Origin: Globodera rostochiensis
Taxonomy: Eukaryota; Nematoda; Chromadorea; Rhabditida; Heteroderidae
Assembly (NCBI GenBank): GCA_018350325.1
Contig: JAEVLN010000021.1
Span: 806,001 to 870,000, forward strand
Length of the DNA stretch: 64,000 bases
Direction of reading: 5' to 3'
A model generated the notes under the pieces. It saw only the letters and a program-made list of their open reading frames with translations. It searched no databases and had not been told where the DNA came from. Positions 36,101-47,070 of this stretch are shown here, one piece after another (the stretch's first letter is position 1; each line of letters opens with the position of its first letter). The position numbers and the translations under genes are program-made.

Positions 36101-36300
36101 GAAGCCAGATGTCTGGATAAGGTATCAATCCAATGGAGTAGTGCACCAACAACAAGAGAGATCATGAGTGTGGGTGCTTTGAGCATTTTTCGTCATTTTG
36201 AAATATTCAATTAATTAGCATGATAAAATTAAATCGAAATAGGTACTAAATTTAAATTTAAAGTGAAGCAATATAATCTAAAATTTTAATAGTTTAAACA
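36101..36300 (+). repeat. diverged dispersed repeat shared with 57,141-57,312
   Basis: Both copies begin AAGCCAGATGTC and share ATTCAATTAATTAGCATGAT. Both then have AAATCGAA, ACTA(A/G)ATTTAAA, AAAGTGAAG and ATATAATMTAAAATK, ending TTAATAGTTT. The 57 kb copy can be read as an open frame to a TAG, while the 36 kb copy cannot. The similarity is therefore at the DNA level and not from coding constraint. Confidence 0.7.
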
Positions 36301-37246
36301 TAAATCAAATCAAATCGGATCAATGAAATGTACTGGGTATTTGGTTGTTTAAAAAAATTTAAAGTTCGAAGTCAATATCCAAAAATTATTTTAAAGATTT
36401 CCAAATATAAAATTAATCAAAGACTCAAAATAAATTATTAATATAGAAAAAAACAATTCCATTGAGTCCTGCCATCGCAAAAAACAGATGAGAGCTTATG
36501 ATAAGGATGCTCAAACCCGTTATAAAATAAAATTTGGTTTTGCGTTATTATAAATTTTTTTGCACCTTCGTTTATAAAGTCTCAAAAATTAACGAATTTG
36601 TCGTTGAAGAACTGGACTAGAGAAAAAGTCTCACGCTCGGACGATCTGATTTCAATAGCAATAAAATTGTTATTTTAATTTAACAATTTGAATTTTTTGT
36701 GTCTTTATGTTGTTTTTCCTTATTATAACTTTATGATATTTTTTAGGCGGGGTTTGACTTTCATTATTTATAGCCATGTTTTTGTAGTTCACAATTGCTG
36801 TTTTAGATTTAACGGAAAATTCACCCCAAAAATCGAACACTTTATGGGGAATTGCTCTTGAAAATGTTTATAGAATAATCTTTTTTAATAATATTTTGAA
36901 TTTTTTCAATGTATTCCGTTTCTTTGCAAATTTATGAAAGAATGCTTCATGTAGATATCCGTTCCAGGTTCAACTGCAGGTACGCTTGGTTTTTGTGTAA
37001 CTGTGTATTCGAAATACTTGAAGATTCCTATGTTTTCCATATTTTTTATATCTAATTATTCATACGTTCATATTATTGGATTACTATAATTTAAAATGAT
37101 GAGCGTAAGTAATATTATTTTATTTTGTTGTTCGCACAATTTTAAAATGTTCTTCAGCAGATAAGGCGACAACGTCGCTTGAAATCCCCATATTTTATCA
37201 TTAATTAAGCTACATTTCATTTGTTGTTAATAGACTTATATATCAT

Positions 37247-37746
37247 TAGGGCTGGCATTTATATGCACATGCATATTTTTTTCCTGGACTCGGAACGGTC
37301 TGAAACGCACGAAAAACATGTTTTCAGCTTGGTTTGAAACTTCTAGAACGCATTTCCATGTGCATATTTTGCATATTTGTGCATATTTCGCTATTTATGT
37401 GCATATTTTATGTGCATATTTTGGCATTTTCGCCATTTTTATCCATATTTCGCCATTTTTCAAAAATTCCTTAACCAAAATGCAATAAAAACGAAAAATA
37501 CCCCTAAAAATTGATTTTTTAAAAATTTTCAAAAATGCACCCCTAAAAATTGATTTTTTTTAAAAATTTTCAAAAATGCACCTCTAAAAATTGACTTTTT
37601 AAAAATTTTCAAAAATGCGCCCCTAAAATTGACTTTTTCATGATTTGGGCAAATTTTATAGTGAATTTGGAAAAATTTATGTGCATATTTTGCAATTTTT
37701 ATGTGCATACTTTGCAATTTTTGGTGCATATTTTATGCGCATATTT
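37247..37746 (+). mobile_element. hAT-like terminus with TGCATATTTT word array
   Basis: Begins TAGGGCTGGCATTTATATGC, a common form of hAT ends (TAGGGCTGG...). It then carries many copies of TGTGCATATTTT and CGCCATTTTT at 37,258-37,460 and 37,678-37,746. No right terminus or 8-bp duplication was found, so the extent is unknown. An identical TAGGGCTGG start without words stands at 38,994. Confidence 0.5.
37501..37637. repeat. 39-41 bp tandem repeat
   Basis: Four units (starts 37,501, 37,540, 37,581, 37,620) of CCCCTAAAAATTGATTTTTT plus AAAAATTTTCAAAAATGCA, the last one partial. A minus-strand frame across them translates to a repeated FRGAFLKIFKK and is a by-product. Confidence 0.85.
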
Positions 37747-37759
37747 CAAGATTTAATTT

Positions 37760-38221
37760 TTGAAAATTTTATTTTTTGAAGAAATAGTGTGCTAAAAAGA
37801 GAGAGTCAGACGGTTAGAGTAATTTGGTCATCAACGCACCCCATCTAATAATTTTTTAGTTACTTTTTAGAAAATTTTAGTTTTTGAAGAATTAGTGTGC
37901 TAAAAAGAGAGAGTCAGACGGTTAGAGTAATTTGGTCATCAACACACCCCATCTAATAATTTTTTAGTTACTTTTTAGAAAATTTTAGTTTTTGAAGAAT
38001 TAGTGTGCTAAAAAGAGAGAGTCAGACGGTTAGAGTAATTTGGTCATCAACGCACCCCATCTAATAATTTTTTAGTTACTTTTTAGAAAATTTTATTTTT
38101 TGAAGAAATAGTGTGCTAAAAAGTGAGAGTTAGACTGTTAGAGTAATTCGGTCATAAACGCACGCCATCTAATAATTTTTTATTTTTTTTTGAACATTTT
38201 TTTTTGAAAAAATAGTGTGCT
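37760..38221 (+). repeat. 108-bp tandem array, direct part
   Basis: Four units with an exact 108-bp period (GCTAAAAAG at 37,791, 37,899, 38,007 and 38,115). Each reads GTGTGCTAAAAAGAGAGAGT, CAGACGGTTAGAGTAATTTG, GTCATCAACGCACCCCATCT and AATAATTTTTTAGTTAC. The middle units are nearly identical and the last has the most changes. A fifth partial unit meets the inverted part at about 38,221. Confidence 0.9.
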
Positions 38222-38462
38222 AACTAAAAAATTATTAGATGGGCTGTTGATGACCAAATTACTCTAACCGTATGACTCTCTCTTTTTAACACACTATTTC
38301 TTCAAAAAATAAAATGTTCAAAAAAGTATCTAATTATTAGATGGGGTGCGTCGATGACCAAATTACTCAAACCGTCTGACTTTCTCTTTTTAGCACACTA
38401 TTTCTTCAAAAAATAAAAATGTTCAAAAAAGTAACTAAAAAATTATTAGATGGGGTGTGTTG
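38222..38462 (-). repeat. 108-bp array, inverted part
   Basis: Two units of the same repeat in reverse orientation, starting ACTAAAAAATTATTAGATGG and containing GATGACCAAATTACTC and TTCTTCAAAAAATAAAA. With the direct part they form a head-to-head palindromic array with stems up to about 240 bp. Confidence 0.85.
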
Positions 38463-39046
38463 GTGAACTATTTGCTAAGCGAATCAAAATATTTTTCTCA
38501 ATACCTTTTTTCAATTAACTTTGACTTTAATAGAAGCAGAAATGAGCTCGCTCAATGAATCAAAGAATTTAAATTAATTTATCACCACAAACTCGACACA
38601 TTTTAGTGGTAAAACTTGACAGAGAATTATAAATATAAATAATTTTTATGCTTGATGAATTATATAATAAATAAAAGTATATTTAAATGCCCAAGTTTGA
38701 TTGGATTTTTAATAAACATTTAAACAATATTATTTACAAAATCAAATCTTGTTTGCATCCAAATAAAACCTTATTTTTTTTAAAGTTATGGTTTAATAGA
38801 GAAATATAATTTTTAAAAAATTATAGTATTAAAATTACGGAACAAAATCAAATCTTATAAACTACCAATATACAAATAATTTCAATTGTAAAAAATTATT
38901 TGATAATGTAAAAATATCACCCTCGTTAAAATTTACAATACCAATTAAACATGAATTAATTGTTACATAGCAAAAGTACGGTTTAAAACAGTGTAGGGCT
39001 GGGAATTATAGTCAAATAAAAAATATTTTTTAAAAATATTTAATTT

Positions 39047-39651
39047 CTCCTCTGCCATAAGATCTCAATAAATTAAATATTACTAATTCTTAAGTTGTTC
39101 TTTAATAAACTAAAATTTTCAATAATTATGATACATTATTAAAAAATAAAATTACCTGCCAGTATCAATTGAATTAACAATTTTAGTTATTATCCTGCTG
39201 AAATATTGCATTGACTGGCTTTCCATTTTATTCTTTCTGCTGCTGCTATTGCAAATGCCAACAACATCACCGGACTGGCGGGTGTAAATGTGAATGTAGT
39301 TAGTACAATTTTTCGAAAAAGTTATTGCTTAAATTTAGTTTAATTGAACTAAAAATTGTTATGCAAAAAATAAACGAATTTTAACATTTACTTGAGATGC
39401 CTTTTAACTTCAAAAAACTTTTAAAAAATACGCGAAGCTTTTATTATTATAATATAAATATATAATAAGAATTAATCAAAAATTATAAATAAAAAAAATT
39501 ATATTCTCGTAAAGAAAAAAATAATCAATATGTAACAGACTAGAAAAAACTTTACATTAAATTGTTTTGCTCAAAATTAAAAAAAAAACTAAACAATTAC
39601 TGATTAATACTACAATTTGATTTAATGCTGCTGAAGTAAAATTATTTCTTA
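39047..39651 (+). repeat. left arm of 605-bp inverted duplication
   Basis: Starts CTCCTCTGCCATAAGATC and ends AGTAAAATTATTTCTTA. Every part compared is the exact complement of 40,616-41,220. Paired positions keep a constant coordinate sum (80,267) at both ends, so there is no net insertion or deletion. I noticed no mismatch. The arm contains a balanced segment at about 39,190-39,300, including CTGCTGCTGCT and GCCAACAACATCACCGGACT. Confidence 0.92.
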
Positions 39652-40615
39652 ATATTTTTAAATATTTAACTGTTTGATATTGGTTAAGTTTGCTGCTTTA
39701 CTTATCAAAAGAGAAATAATATGATACCCAGATGTAAACAGGTAGCCTTTTTGGGTTTAGAAAAAGTTAAAGTATTAAACTCATAAATTCAGCGTGCCCA
39801 AAAGCTCGCGAACTAAAAAAATTCATATCAACAATTTATATTTCTTACTATCACAGATAAACTACCAATAAAATACTATATACTATTTAAAATTAGATAC
39901 TTAAAAAAACTAAAATTTATTAAAAGATTTAAAAATAAAACAGCCAATTCGCGGGTTCAAACTGTTGCGAAAGGTTTAATCCGATTATTCTCCAAATCCA
40001 AATTAATCATTTTGAAAATGAAACATTTTTTACTCAGATTAAATATCAATTAATGAAATTTTTATAACGTAATTTAATGAGTAATTTTATTATTTCTTCA
40101 AAGATTAATTTTAAATATGCAATCATTTAGCTGTTGACTTTTATCATTAATTATTTTAATATTATAAAATTTTTATTATACATTATCAATCAAGTTTAAA
40201 ATTTTAAATGAAGACTCCTCGAAGAAGTAGCTCCCGACCGATCGCTTATAATGATACTTGTTTTGGTATTTATGGCAGAGTACAAGCTTATTTGAAACCG
40301 TTATATTTGCATCCGCTTAAGCGGCCCCATCGGCGGCGCAAATTGGCACCGCCGACGCCCCTCCCTCCAGAAGAAAACAGAAGTCTCAAAAAATTATTGA
40401 ATTTCTTCACGAAGGATTGTTGTCGTCCCCGACACTCGACGTGACCAACCCCGACCTCTCCGATTTTCCCGCTCCCAAGGGGTCGGGAACAAATCTATTT
40501 TGAACCTAAATTAAAACATTTTGGTAAAAATCTCGGATTTTTGGGAGCCAATTCTCGAGTCTCGGCGGCAACTCTTGGTAAATTTAGGGCTCGAGCATCG
40601 CTAGCAAGTGATGAA
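39652..40615. other. 964-bp spacer of the inverted duplication
   Basis: The left half is AT-rich and holds the dispersed repeat shared with 24.56 kb (39,767-39,905). The right half, from about 40,325, holds a reversed copy of core blocks B and A of the hAT family. That core relic ends at 40,613, two bases from the right arm. A plus-strand frame of 78 codons (40,208-40,444, ATG start) crosses into block B and is probably fortuitous. Confidence 0.75.
40330..40613 (-). mobile_element. core A-B relic of the hAT-associated family
   Basis: Read on the minus strand from 40,613 it gives TTCATCACTTGCTAGCGATG, CTCGAGCCCTAAATTTACC and AAGAGTTGCCGCCGAGACTCG (block A). It ends with block B, GTCGGCGGTGCCAATTTGCGCC. 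Between the two blocks are about 140 bp not present at 15 kb, including a GC-rich stretch with CCCCGACCTCTCCG. No word array or inverted terminus is attached. Confidence 0.7.
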
Positions 40616-41220
40616 TAAGAAATAATTTTACTTCAGCAGCATTAAATCAAATTGTAGTATTAATCAGTAATTGTTTAGTTTTTTTTTTAATTTTGAGCAA
40701 AACAATTTAATGTAAAGTTTTTTCTAGTCTGTTACATATTGATTATTTTTTTCTTTACGAGAATATAATTTTTTTTATTTATAATTTTTGATTAATTCTT
40801 ATTATATATTTATATTATAATAATAAAAGCTTCGCGTATTTTTTAAAAGTTTTTTGAAGTTAAAAGGCATCTCAAGTAAATGTTAAAATTCGTTTATTTT
40901 TTGCATAACAATTTTTAGTTCAATTAAACTAAATTTAAGCAATAACTTTTTCGAAAAATTGTACTAACTACATTCACATTTACACCCGCCAGTCCGGTGA
41001 TGTTGTTGGCATTTGCAATAGCAGCAGCAGAAAGAATAAAATGGAAAGCCAGTCAATGCAATATTTCAGCAGGATAATAACTAAAATTGTTAATTCAATT
41101 GATACTGGCAGGTAATTTTATTTTTTAATAATGTATCATAATTATTGAAAATTTTAGTTTATTAAAGAACAACTTAAGAATTAGTAATATTTAATTTATT
41201 GAGATCTTATGGCAGAGGAG
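40616..41220 (-). repeat. right arm of 605-bp inverted duplication
   Basis: The reverse complement of 39,047-39,651, ending GATCTTATGGCAGAGGAG. On this strand, ATG at 41,041 opens a frame MESQSMQYFSRIITKIVNSI ending at AG/GTAATT (41,111/41,112). That would suit a small first exon and exists twice because of the duplication. Unproven. Confidence 0.92.
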
Positions 41221-43411
41221 TTAAGAATGTGTGCTGCTGCAGCATTTTCCATTGTTCTTTATTTTATTAGAATAACATTTTTAAATAAAAATTATCGTTT
41301 ACTGTTTATTATTGCCACTTTTATTTATTTGTGAATTGACATTCTAATCATTATTTTTTACTGACTTCTTACCATTTTTTCTTTCTTTTGCTTTTTTGAA
41401 AAATATTTTCAAAGAACTGACTTATTTTAAAAAAATTGCTTTTTTAAAGGCTCATTTTCCAATGAGAATTTTAAAAATGATTGTTTAAAGAGAAGATATT
41501 TTCAATTTTATTGTTGATTTTCAGTGCCTTTTCATTAAATTTGTTTTTTAATGGCACTCTCATAGTCGCTGACTGTTAGTAAATAAACATGTTAACAAAT
41601 TAGCAAATTCAAGTGTGAGAAATTTATTCCATTTTTAGCATTAAATAATTACACTCCCCAAATAAGACTTGACCCAAAATAAATAAGTTAATATTTTGTT
41701 GTTCAAAAAATCCATAAAATTCATGCTGGCATAACATTTGACAATTATAATTTTTATTTCTGTAAGATTAGTGGTTTTTGTTTGATGTTGTTGCTGTTGA
41801 TTTTACCAAAAAAAAAATTATATTTTAACAAATTTTAATTGTTTTTAATGTCTATATAAAATTTATATTTTTAAGAAAATAGTGAGTGCTTTGACCATAA
41901 AACTCTACTTTCATTCACTTTGCCGTAAGGTCTGTTTAATTTCTTTAAATGTTTTTATGCCGTATTTAATAAAAGGTGGCAGCTGAGTCTTTGTTTTGAA
42001 GAAAAAGCAAATTTTAAGGAGGCTGATCTTTTTTTTACAAGTGTTTATCTTTTCATTTTTTTGTTTAATATTTATTGTTTAAATTAATTTCTTGGTGCCT
42101 CAAGCACAGTGTGATTTGTTAAGAGATTAATTTTTGAGTTTTGCAATAACGGCTTTTTTGTTTTCTAAAATACAATTTCCGAAGAGTATATTTTTGTTGA
42201 AACATTTAAATATCATATCATGTTTGATCACGTTTCTTTTGATGTTTTCTACATAATAATTGAATTTAATTTGGCAATTGGCTAGCTTTTGATTTTTCAA
42301 TTAATCTTTTAATAATTCAAATAAGAACTTAAACTCTTAAATGAATTTTCTGTCCATTTTTCAATTTAAGTCGTTTCAGATTATAATTTTTTTAATTATA
42401 TTAATAAACTGCTCAAAAGAACTAAAAGCCTTTTGAAGATTTAAAATTCTTATTACTCTGTTGGACTTTTTATCTTAATGCTTGCGAGGGAGCGTTTTGT
42501 CAGCTGAATAAATAAACAAATTCCCCATTAACTTTATTTAAACCTTATTTGTTTTTATTTAAATACCGAATTTAAATACAATTTGCTCTAACATTTCTAA
42601 GTAATTTATTTTTCATTTATTTACTAGTAATTTTTGTCTAAAATTTTTAGAATTAAGGTGATTTTAATAGTCATTTTTTATTTAATTATATTTTGATGGT
42701 TTTAAAATCATAACATATGTATAATCTATTCAATTAAAGCGATACATCTCCCACACCACACTCGTTTAAGAATCTACACGCTGAAGATGCACAAGTCCAA
42801 TTGGCCGATAACTCAGAACAATACCAGTAGCTGATCCATGCGATCGGCCGCATCATTTAATTCTAAACTCAACATATTCTAGAAGCATTATCTAAAATCT
42901 ATTTAAAATTTTTTTAATATTCACACTATATTTTAATTTATTTAGTAATAAAATTTTGGTAGTGCAAACAGTAATTTCCTCCTGTTCATTAAGTTGTTAC
43001 TTTTTAAAGAATATTTTTTTGAATTTTAAAATGTTATGAATTGATGCAAAATATTATAAGTATTTTTGGTAATTCAATTTTATAATTTATTATATACAAT
43101 TATCTTTAAACATTTATTATCTATAACTTAAATAGTTCATTTTATTAGTCTGCATGGTGTTAAAAGAATCAGAATAGAACACTCCTATGGAGCAATAGCC
43201 TTATCACTCTCGGTTATGAGTGTGGCGTCCCTTAACCTATTAATATTTCATTTTATTTACGTTTTTTATTACTATAAATAAACTTTAAAAATTATTTTAT
43301 TTAGACTTGTGTTTTGCCGATGTATCTGCTTAAATAATAAACCATATTTTATTTCTGTTTTAGTTTTTTAAAATAATTTTTCGAATATTTTTTAATTAAG
43401 ATGGCAGAAAA
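41221..43411. other. T-rich block
   Basis: Part of a T-rich domain running from about 40,670 to 46,100. Balanced islands lie near 42,480-42,510, 42,745-42,860 and 43,185-43,240. The 42,745 island has an open plus-strand frame including NLHAEDAQVQLADNSEQYQ before a TAG. No gene can be named. Confidence 0.5.
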
Positions 43412-43412
43412 A

Positions 43413-43472
43413 AAGAATTTTTGAAAAAATTCATCACATCTTTTTGAATTTTTTTCAACAAATTTTTTTAAC
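43413..43472 (+). repeat. dispersed repeat, partner of 19,607-19,663
   Basis: Shares AAGAATTTTTGAAA, ATTCATCACATCTT and TGAATTTTT with the 19.6 kb copy. It lies about 140 bp left of the core-B fragment. Confidence 0.6.
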
Positions 43473-43611
43473 AAAGATTGCCAAATTTTCATATTTTTCT
43501 GAACTTTTTGGTTTAATTTTGTAACAAAGACTTGATCTGTAAAAATTTTTCTGGCGGTGCGGGCGGACCTCTCCCATTCCTAAAAAAACTACCGTAATTT
43601 TAATTTTTGGT

Positions 43612-43979
43612 TCCAAATCCCTTAACAAATTGAGTCAACAATTCAAAATTTTCTCGGCGGCGCCTATCGGCACCCCGACCGCCACCCCCTTGTAAAGCAG
43701 AATTCGTGAAAGAAATTGGATTTCTGATTCAAAAATCGGCTAATTATCGAAATTTTACACAATTTTCTTAACAATTAAAAATTTTGGCATTAAATTCATT
43801 ATATTTACACACCTAAAAAATATTCCTGATTTTTTTCTGATTTTTCCCAAATAATCCCAAAAAAATGTTTTGGTTTTGGTTTTGGGTCAAATTGGCGCAC
43901 AACCCAAAAAAAACCAAAACCCAAAAAATCCCAAAAAAATCTTTTGGTTTTGGTTTTGGGTCCAAGTTTCCGGTCTCTA
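43612..43979 (-). mobile_element. hAT-like element end: core B plus CCAAAACC words
   Basis: On the minus strand it starts TAGAGACCGGAAACTTGG at 43,979 and passes through a CCAAAACCAAAACCC word array (about 43,975-43,820). It then reaches core block B (43,710-43,612: GAATTCTGCTTTACA, a G-rich run, GGTGCCGATAGGCGCCGCC). Block B is clearly the block of the 15 kb hAT element, where the words are GAACAG. No second terminus or duplication was identified, and block A is not seen. The minus-strand frame at 43,813-44,001 is repeat-derived. Confidence 0.7.
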
Positions 43980-43980
43980 G

Positions 43981-46950
43981 TTTCAAGTTGGATTTTTTCA
44001 ATGTGTAATTACTATTTATTATTTTTTATTTAAATGTTTTAAGGAATTTTCAACAGTTTTTTTTCAAAGGAACCATTAATGGATTTTTTTATTTAATTTT
44101 TAATTCCTTTCATCATGCATTGAACATCCGTGAATTGATGGTAGCATAGGATGTGTCTAAATTATAGAAAAGAGAGGATAGTGAGATAGACCTATTTGTG
44201 TATTGGATACAATGTAAAATATGACTGTGTTTGCATTAATTTGTTGGTATTTTTTCATCTAAAAGTTGTTGCAATTCATTTGTACTTTTAAATTTATCGT
44301 TGTGGTTTGAAAATTTCTGTCAAAATACTTTTGTTTATAAAAATCTTAAAAATCAAAATGATTTGTTGTTTTAAATTAACGGTATTACGATATATTGAGA
44401 TTATATTATCCTAAATAGACGGATGGTGAGTTGCCAGACTGTTGGCTGATATGTGATAATTTAGCATTAAATCTTCAATCTCTTCATTTCAAAATTTTTA
44501 ATTTTTCTTACACGGATTTATTTTAAATATATAAAAATGATTTTTCAAATAAGATTTTTATTGCCAGGTTAGACCAGAAATGACTTTGCATATGCACATT
44601 TATATAATTTTTTATATATCGTAATGAATAATAAATTTGAATTCTTTCAAATGTTTTTCGTTGTGCCTCTAATTGGTTGTTTAAGAATAATGCGTTGCTC
44701 TGTCCATTTCTTTCTCAGCTTGAAGTGACACCTATTGATTTATTTTAATCATTCATTTTCTCATTTTGTTTTGAATTATATTTCGAAAAATTTTAATTTT
44801 TATAAACTTATTAAATCACATTTGCTTTTTTAATATGGATTTGCATGACAGAAATTGGTCATTGGATATTTTTCGCATTTATAAATTGATTCATTTTGAA
44901 AAAACAATTACAATTTGCATTTAATATTCAATTTTTAATGCAATTTTTGCATGTCATATATAGTACTTTTAAATAAATCGTTTTTTGTTTCTTTTTACTT
45001 TTTGGATTTCAGAATGTGATCATTAATATTTTATTTAACATGCTCATGAAACAACTATGTGTTGGGTAATTAAACCCAAGTTGTATTTTACTATTGACAT
45101 GTTGACAAATATGAAATGATTTAATCACATATCGGCGTGTTGAGTCACGTCCGCGAATTAAAGAGCGTCGTCAAAACATAGGGGGTTCTATTCGGAAGGG
45201 GGGGGGGGTGGGGTCACAAGCATTACTTTGATAAAAACCACACAAGAATTTTAAATCAATTTATTTAATAGATCTTTTTTAATTAATATACTTAGTTTAT
45301 TTATTTTTGTTTACAATATAAATGGATACAGAATAGTCTTTTGGCTTATCTTTTTTTAGATTTTGGTATTAGTAAAGTTTACTTTATATTTAATATTATT
45401 TCTATCATTTACAGAAAAAATTGCATAAACTAAAATATAAAAATATTTTTAAGAAATATATTAGTTTGTAAAATAAATTTATTATATTAAAGAGTAAGTA
45501 TTAACGCGATCTTTGTTTTTCAAAATTTTAATTATTTTTTTAAGTTTTAGTTTTTATGATTTTACTTCGAATTCCACTAAATTATTGCAAATGCTTTACC
45601 ATTTATTGTTGGCAAAATGGAACGCCACCTTTGAGCAGGTACTTGAAAATGTACTTGCATGCGTTCTGACCATACAAATATTCGATTTATGTGAGTACCG
45701 TATTTAGCAGTAAAAAGTGGTTATAAAAGGTTTATATTCTGTAGTATTTCGTTAATATTTATAAATAAACAAAAAAAGTTCGTAATAGTTATATTAATGT
45801 TATTTTATTATTATTTCCAGAAAGTCAAGTTTCTTGGCTATCAAAAAATCATTTTTCTTTAAAGCTGCAAATGATTTAGTCCTTATGCTAATTAGCAGAT
45901 ATTTATTGTAAAAAACATAGTCTTTCTCTTTGTTTGAATGTTTTTATTGTGAATTTTCATTACTAATTTTTAATTTGTTTATAAATTTTATAAATTTATG
46001 TATCCGCTAAAATTGGAAAACATTTTTTATATAAGAAATCAAAGGCAGCGTATTTTATAAATTCTCCGTTAAATTTTCGTGACTTTTTTTTTATTAGGGT
46101 TTTTTTGCGTTTCTTCATTGCCAAGCTTTATACCCAGCTTTATAACAAGTATAATGTGCGCGAGATGAACGTGGTGAGGAGTTTCAGTTAAAATATTGAG
46201 TGGATAAATAATATAGAAGGTTTAAATAAAATTATGTGTAAGCTTATTTATAGGTTTCTATTCTTATATTTGCTGAAACATTATAAATTAAAACATTTAT
46301 AAAAATTGAATTGTATGATTTTTACAATTTCTGCTCAAAATAAAAATTCTTAAGGAATAATACATTCTGATCATGCCCGAGAAGCCTGTCTTATTTTAGC
46401 ATTTACGAATAAAAATGTCGTCGCAATCGTCTTCCTTCTACGTAATGACACGATTCCTTTTTTACCAGCTTTTGTTGGACGTCATTTGATGTGATCATCA
46501 ATAAAACGAACAAATAATTGGGCAGAAACAAAAATCAAAATTGGAGGATATTTAAATGAAAATTTATTTGTACAAAAAAATATAATGAAACTCTAAAGTT
46601 TTATTTGTTAAATTATATAAAAGATATTTCTAAAACTAATAAACCCTATTTTTGGATTATAATATTTATTCTAACTAATTTAATTTTAACGTGACATTTA
46701 TGATAAATCGGATTTTTGCACAATAAATGTAATGAATGAAAGAAAAACATTGAACCACATAGAAAAAAACATTTATTGAATTTAAATGTGCAATAATTTT
46801 GTACCATTAAAAGTGAACAGGGCATATAGATAATTGGAAATAAATACTACAGAAAATGAATGTAAATTTACTTAAAATGATAGAATTGTAAAAGACCATA
46901 CCTTTGAAAAAAATAATGGTGTTAAAAATGAAAAGTAGTTAAAAATAATA
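43981..46950. other. T-rich, then A-rich DNA without recognisable genes
   Basis: T-rich to about 46,100, then A-rich. A G homopolymer run (GGGGGGGGGGGTGGGG) stands at about 45,199-45,214. Balanced islands lie near 45,130-45,230, 46,120-46,190 and 46,370-46,490. Nothing identifiable. Confidence 0.5.
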
Positions 46951-46955
46951 ATTAT

Positions 46956-47070
46956 TTATTCTAAATTTGAGCTGGTGCCAGGCTGCTTTTTTTAAATTAT
47001 AGTATTAAAATAAATTTTAATAAAATAAATAAATTAACAAAGGATTTTTCTAAAAGCTCAGTTAGGAACT
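46956..47070 (+). repeat. dispersed repeat shared with 49,221-49,330
   Basis: TTCTAAATTT(G/T)AGCTGG, TGCCAGGC, TAATAAATTTTAATAAAATA-like sequence and AAGGATTTTT...AAAGCTCAGTTA are shared in order and direction, 2.26 kb apart, with few differences. Confidence 0.8.

Noticed and set aside
37529..37729. Minus-strand frame with repeated FRGAFLKIFKK
   Set aside because: Explained by the 39-41 bp tandem DNA repeat.
43813..44001. Minus-strand frame rich in Lys, Pro, Asn and Gln
   Set aside because: Translation of the CCAAAACC word array.
45199..45214. G homopolymer as a quadruplex or telomere-like feature
   Set aside because: A single G run without repeated spacing; it cannot be distinguished from slippage.
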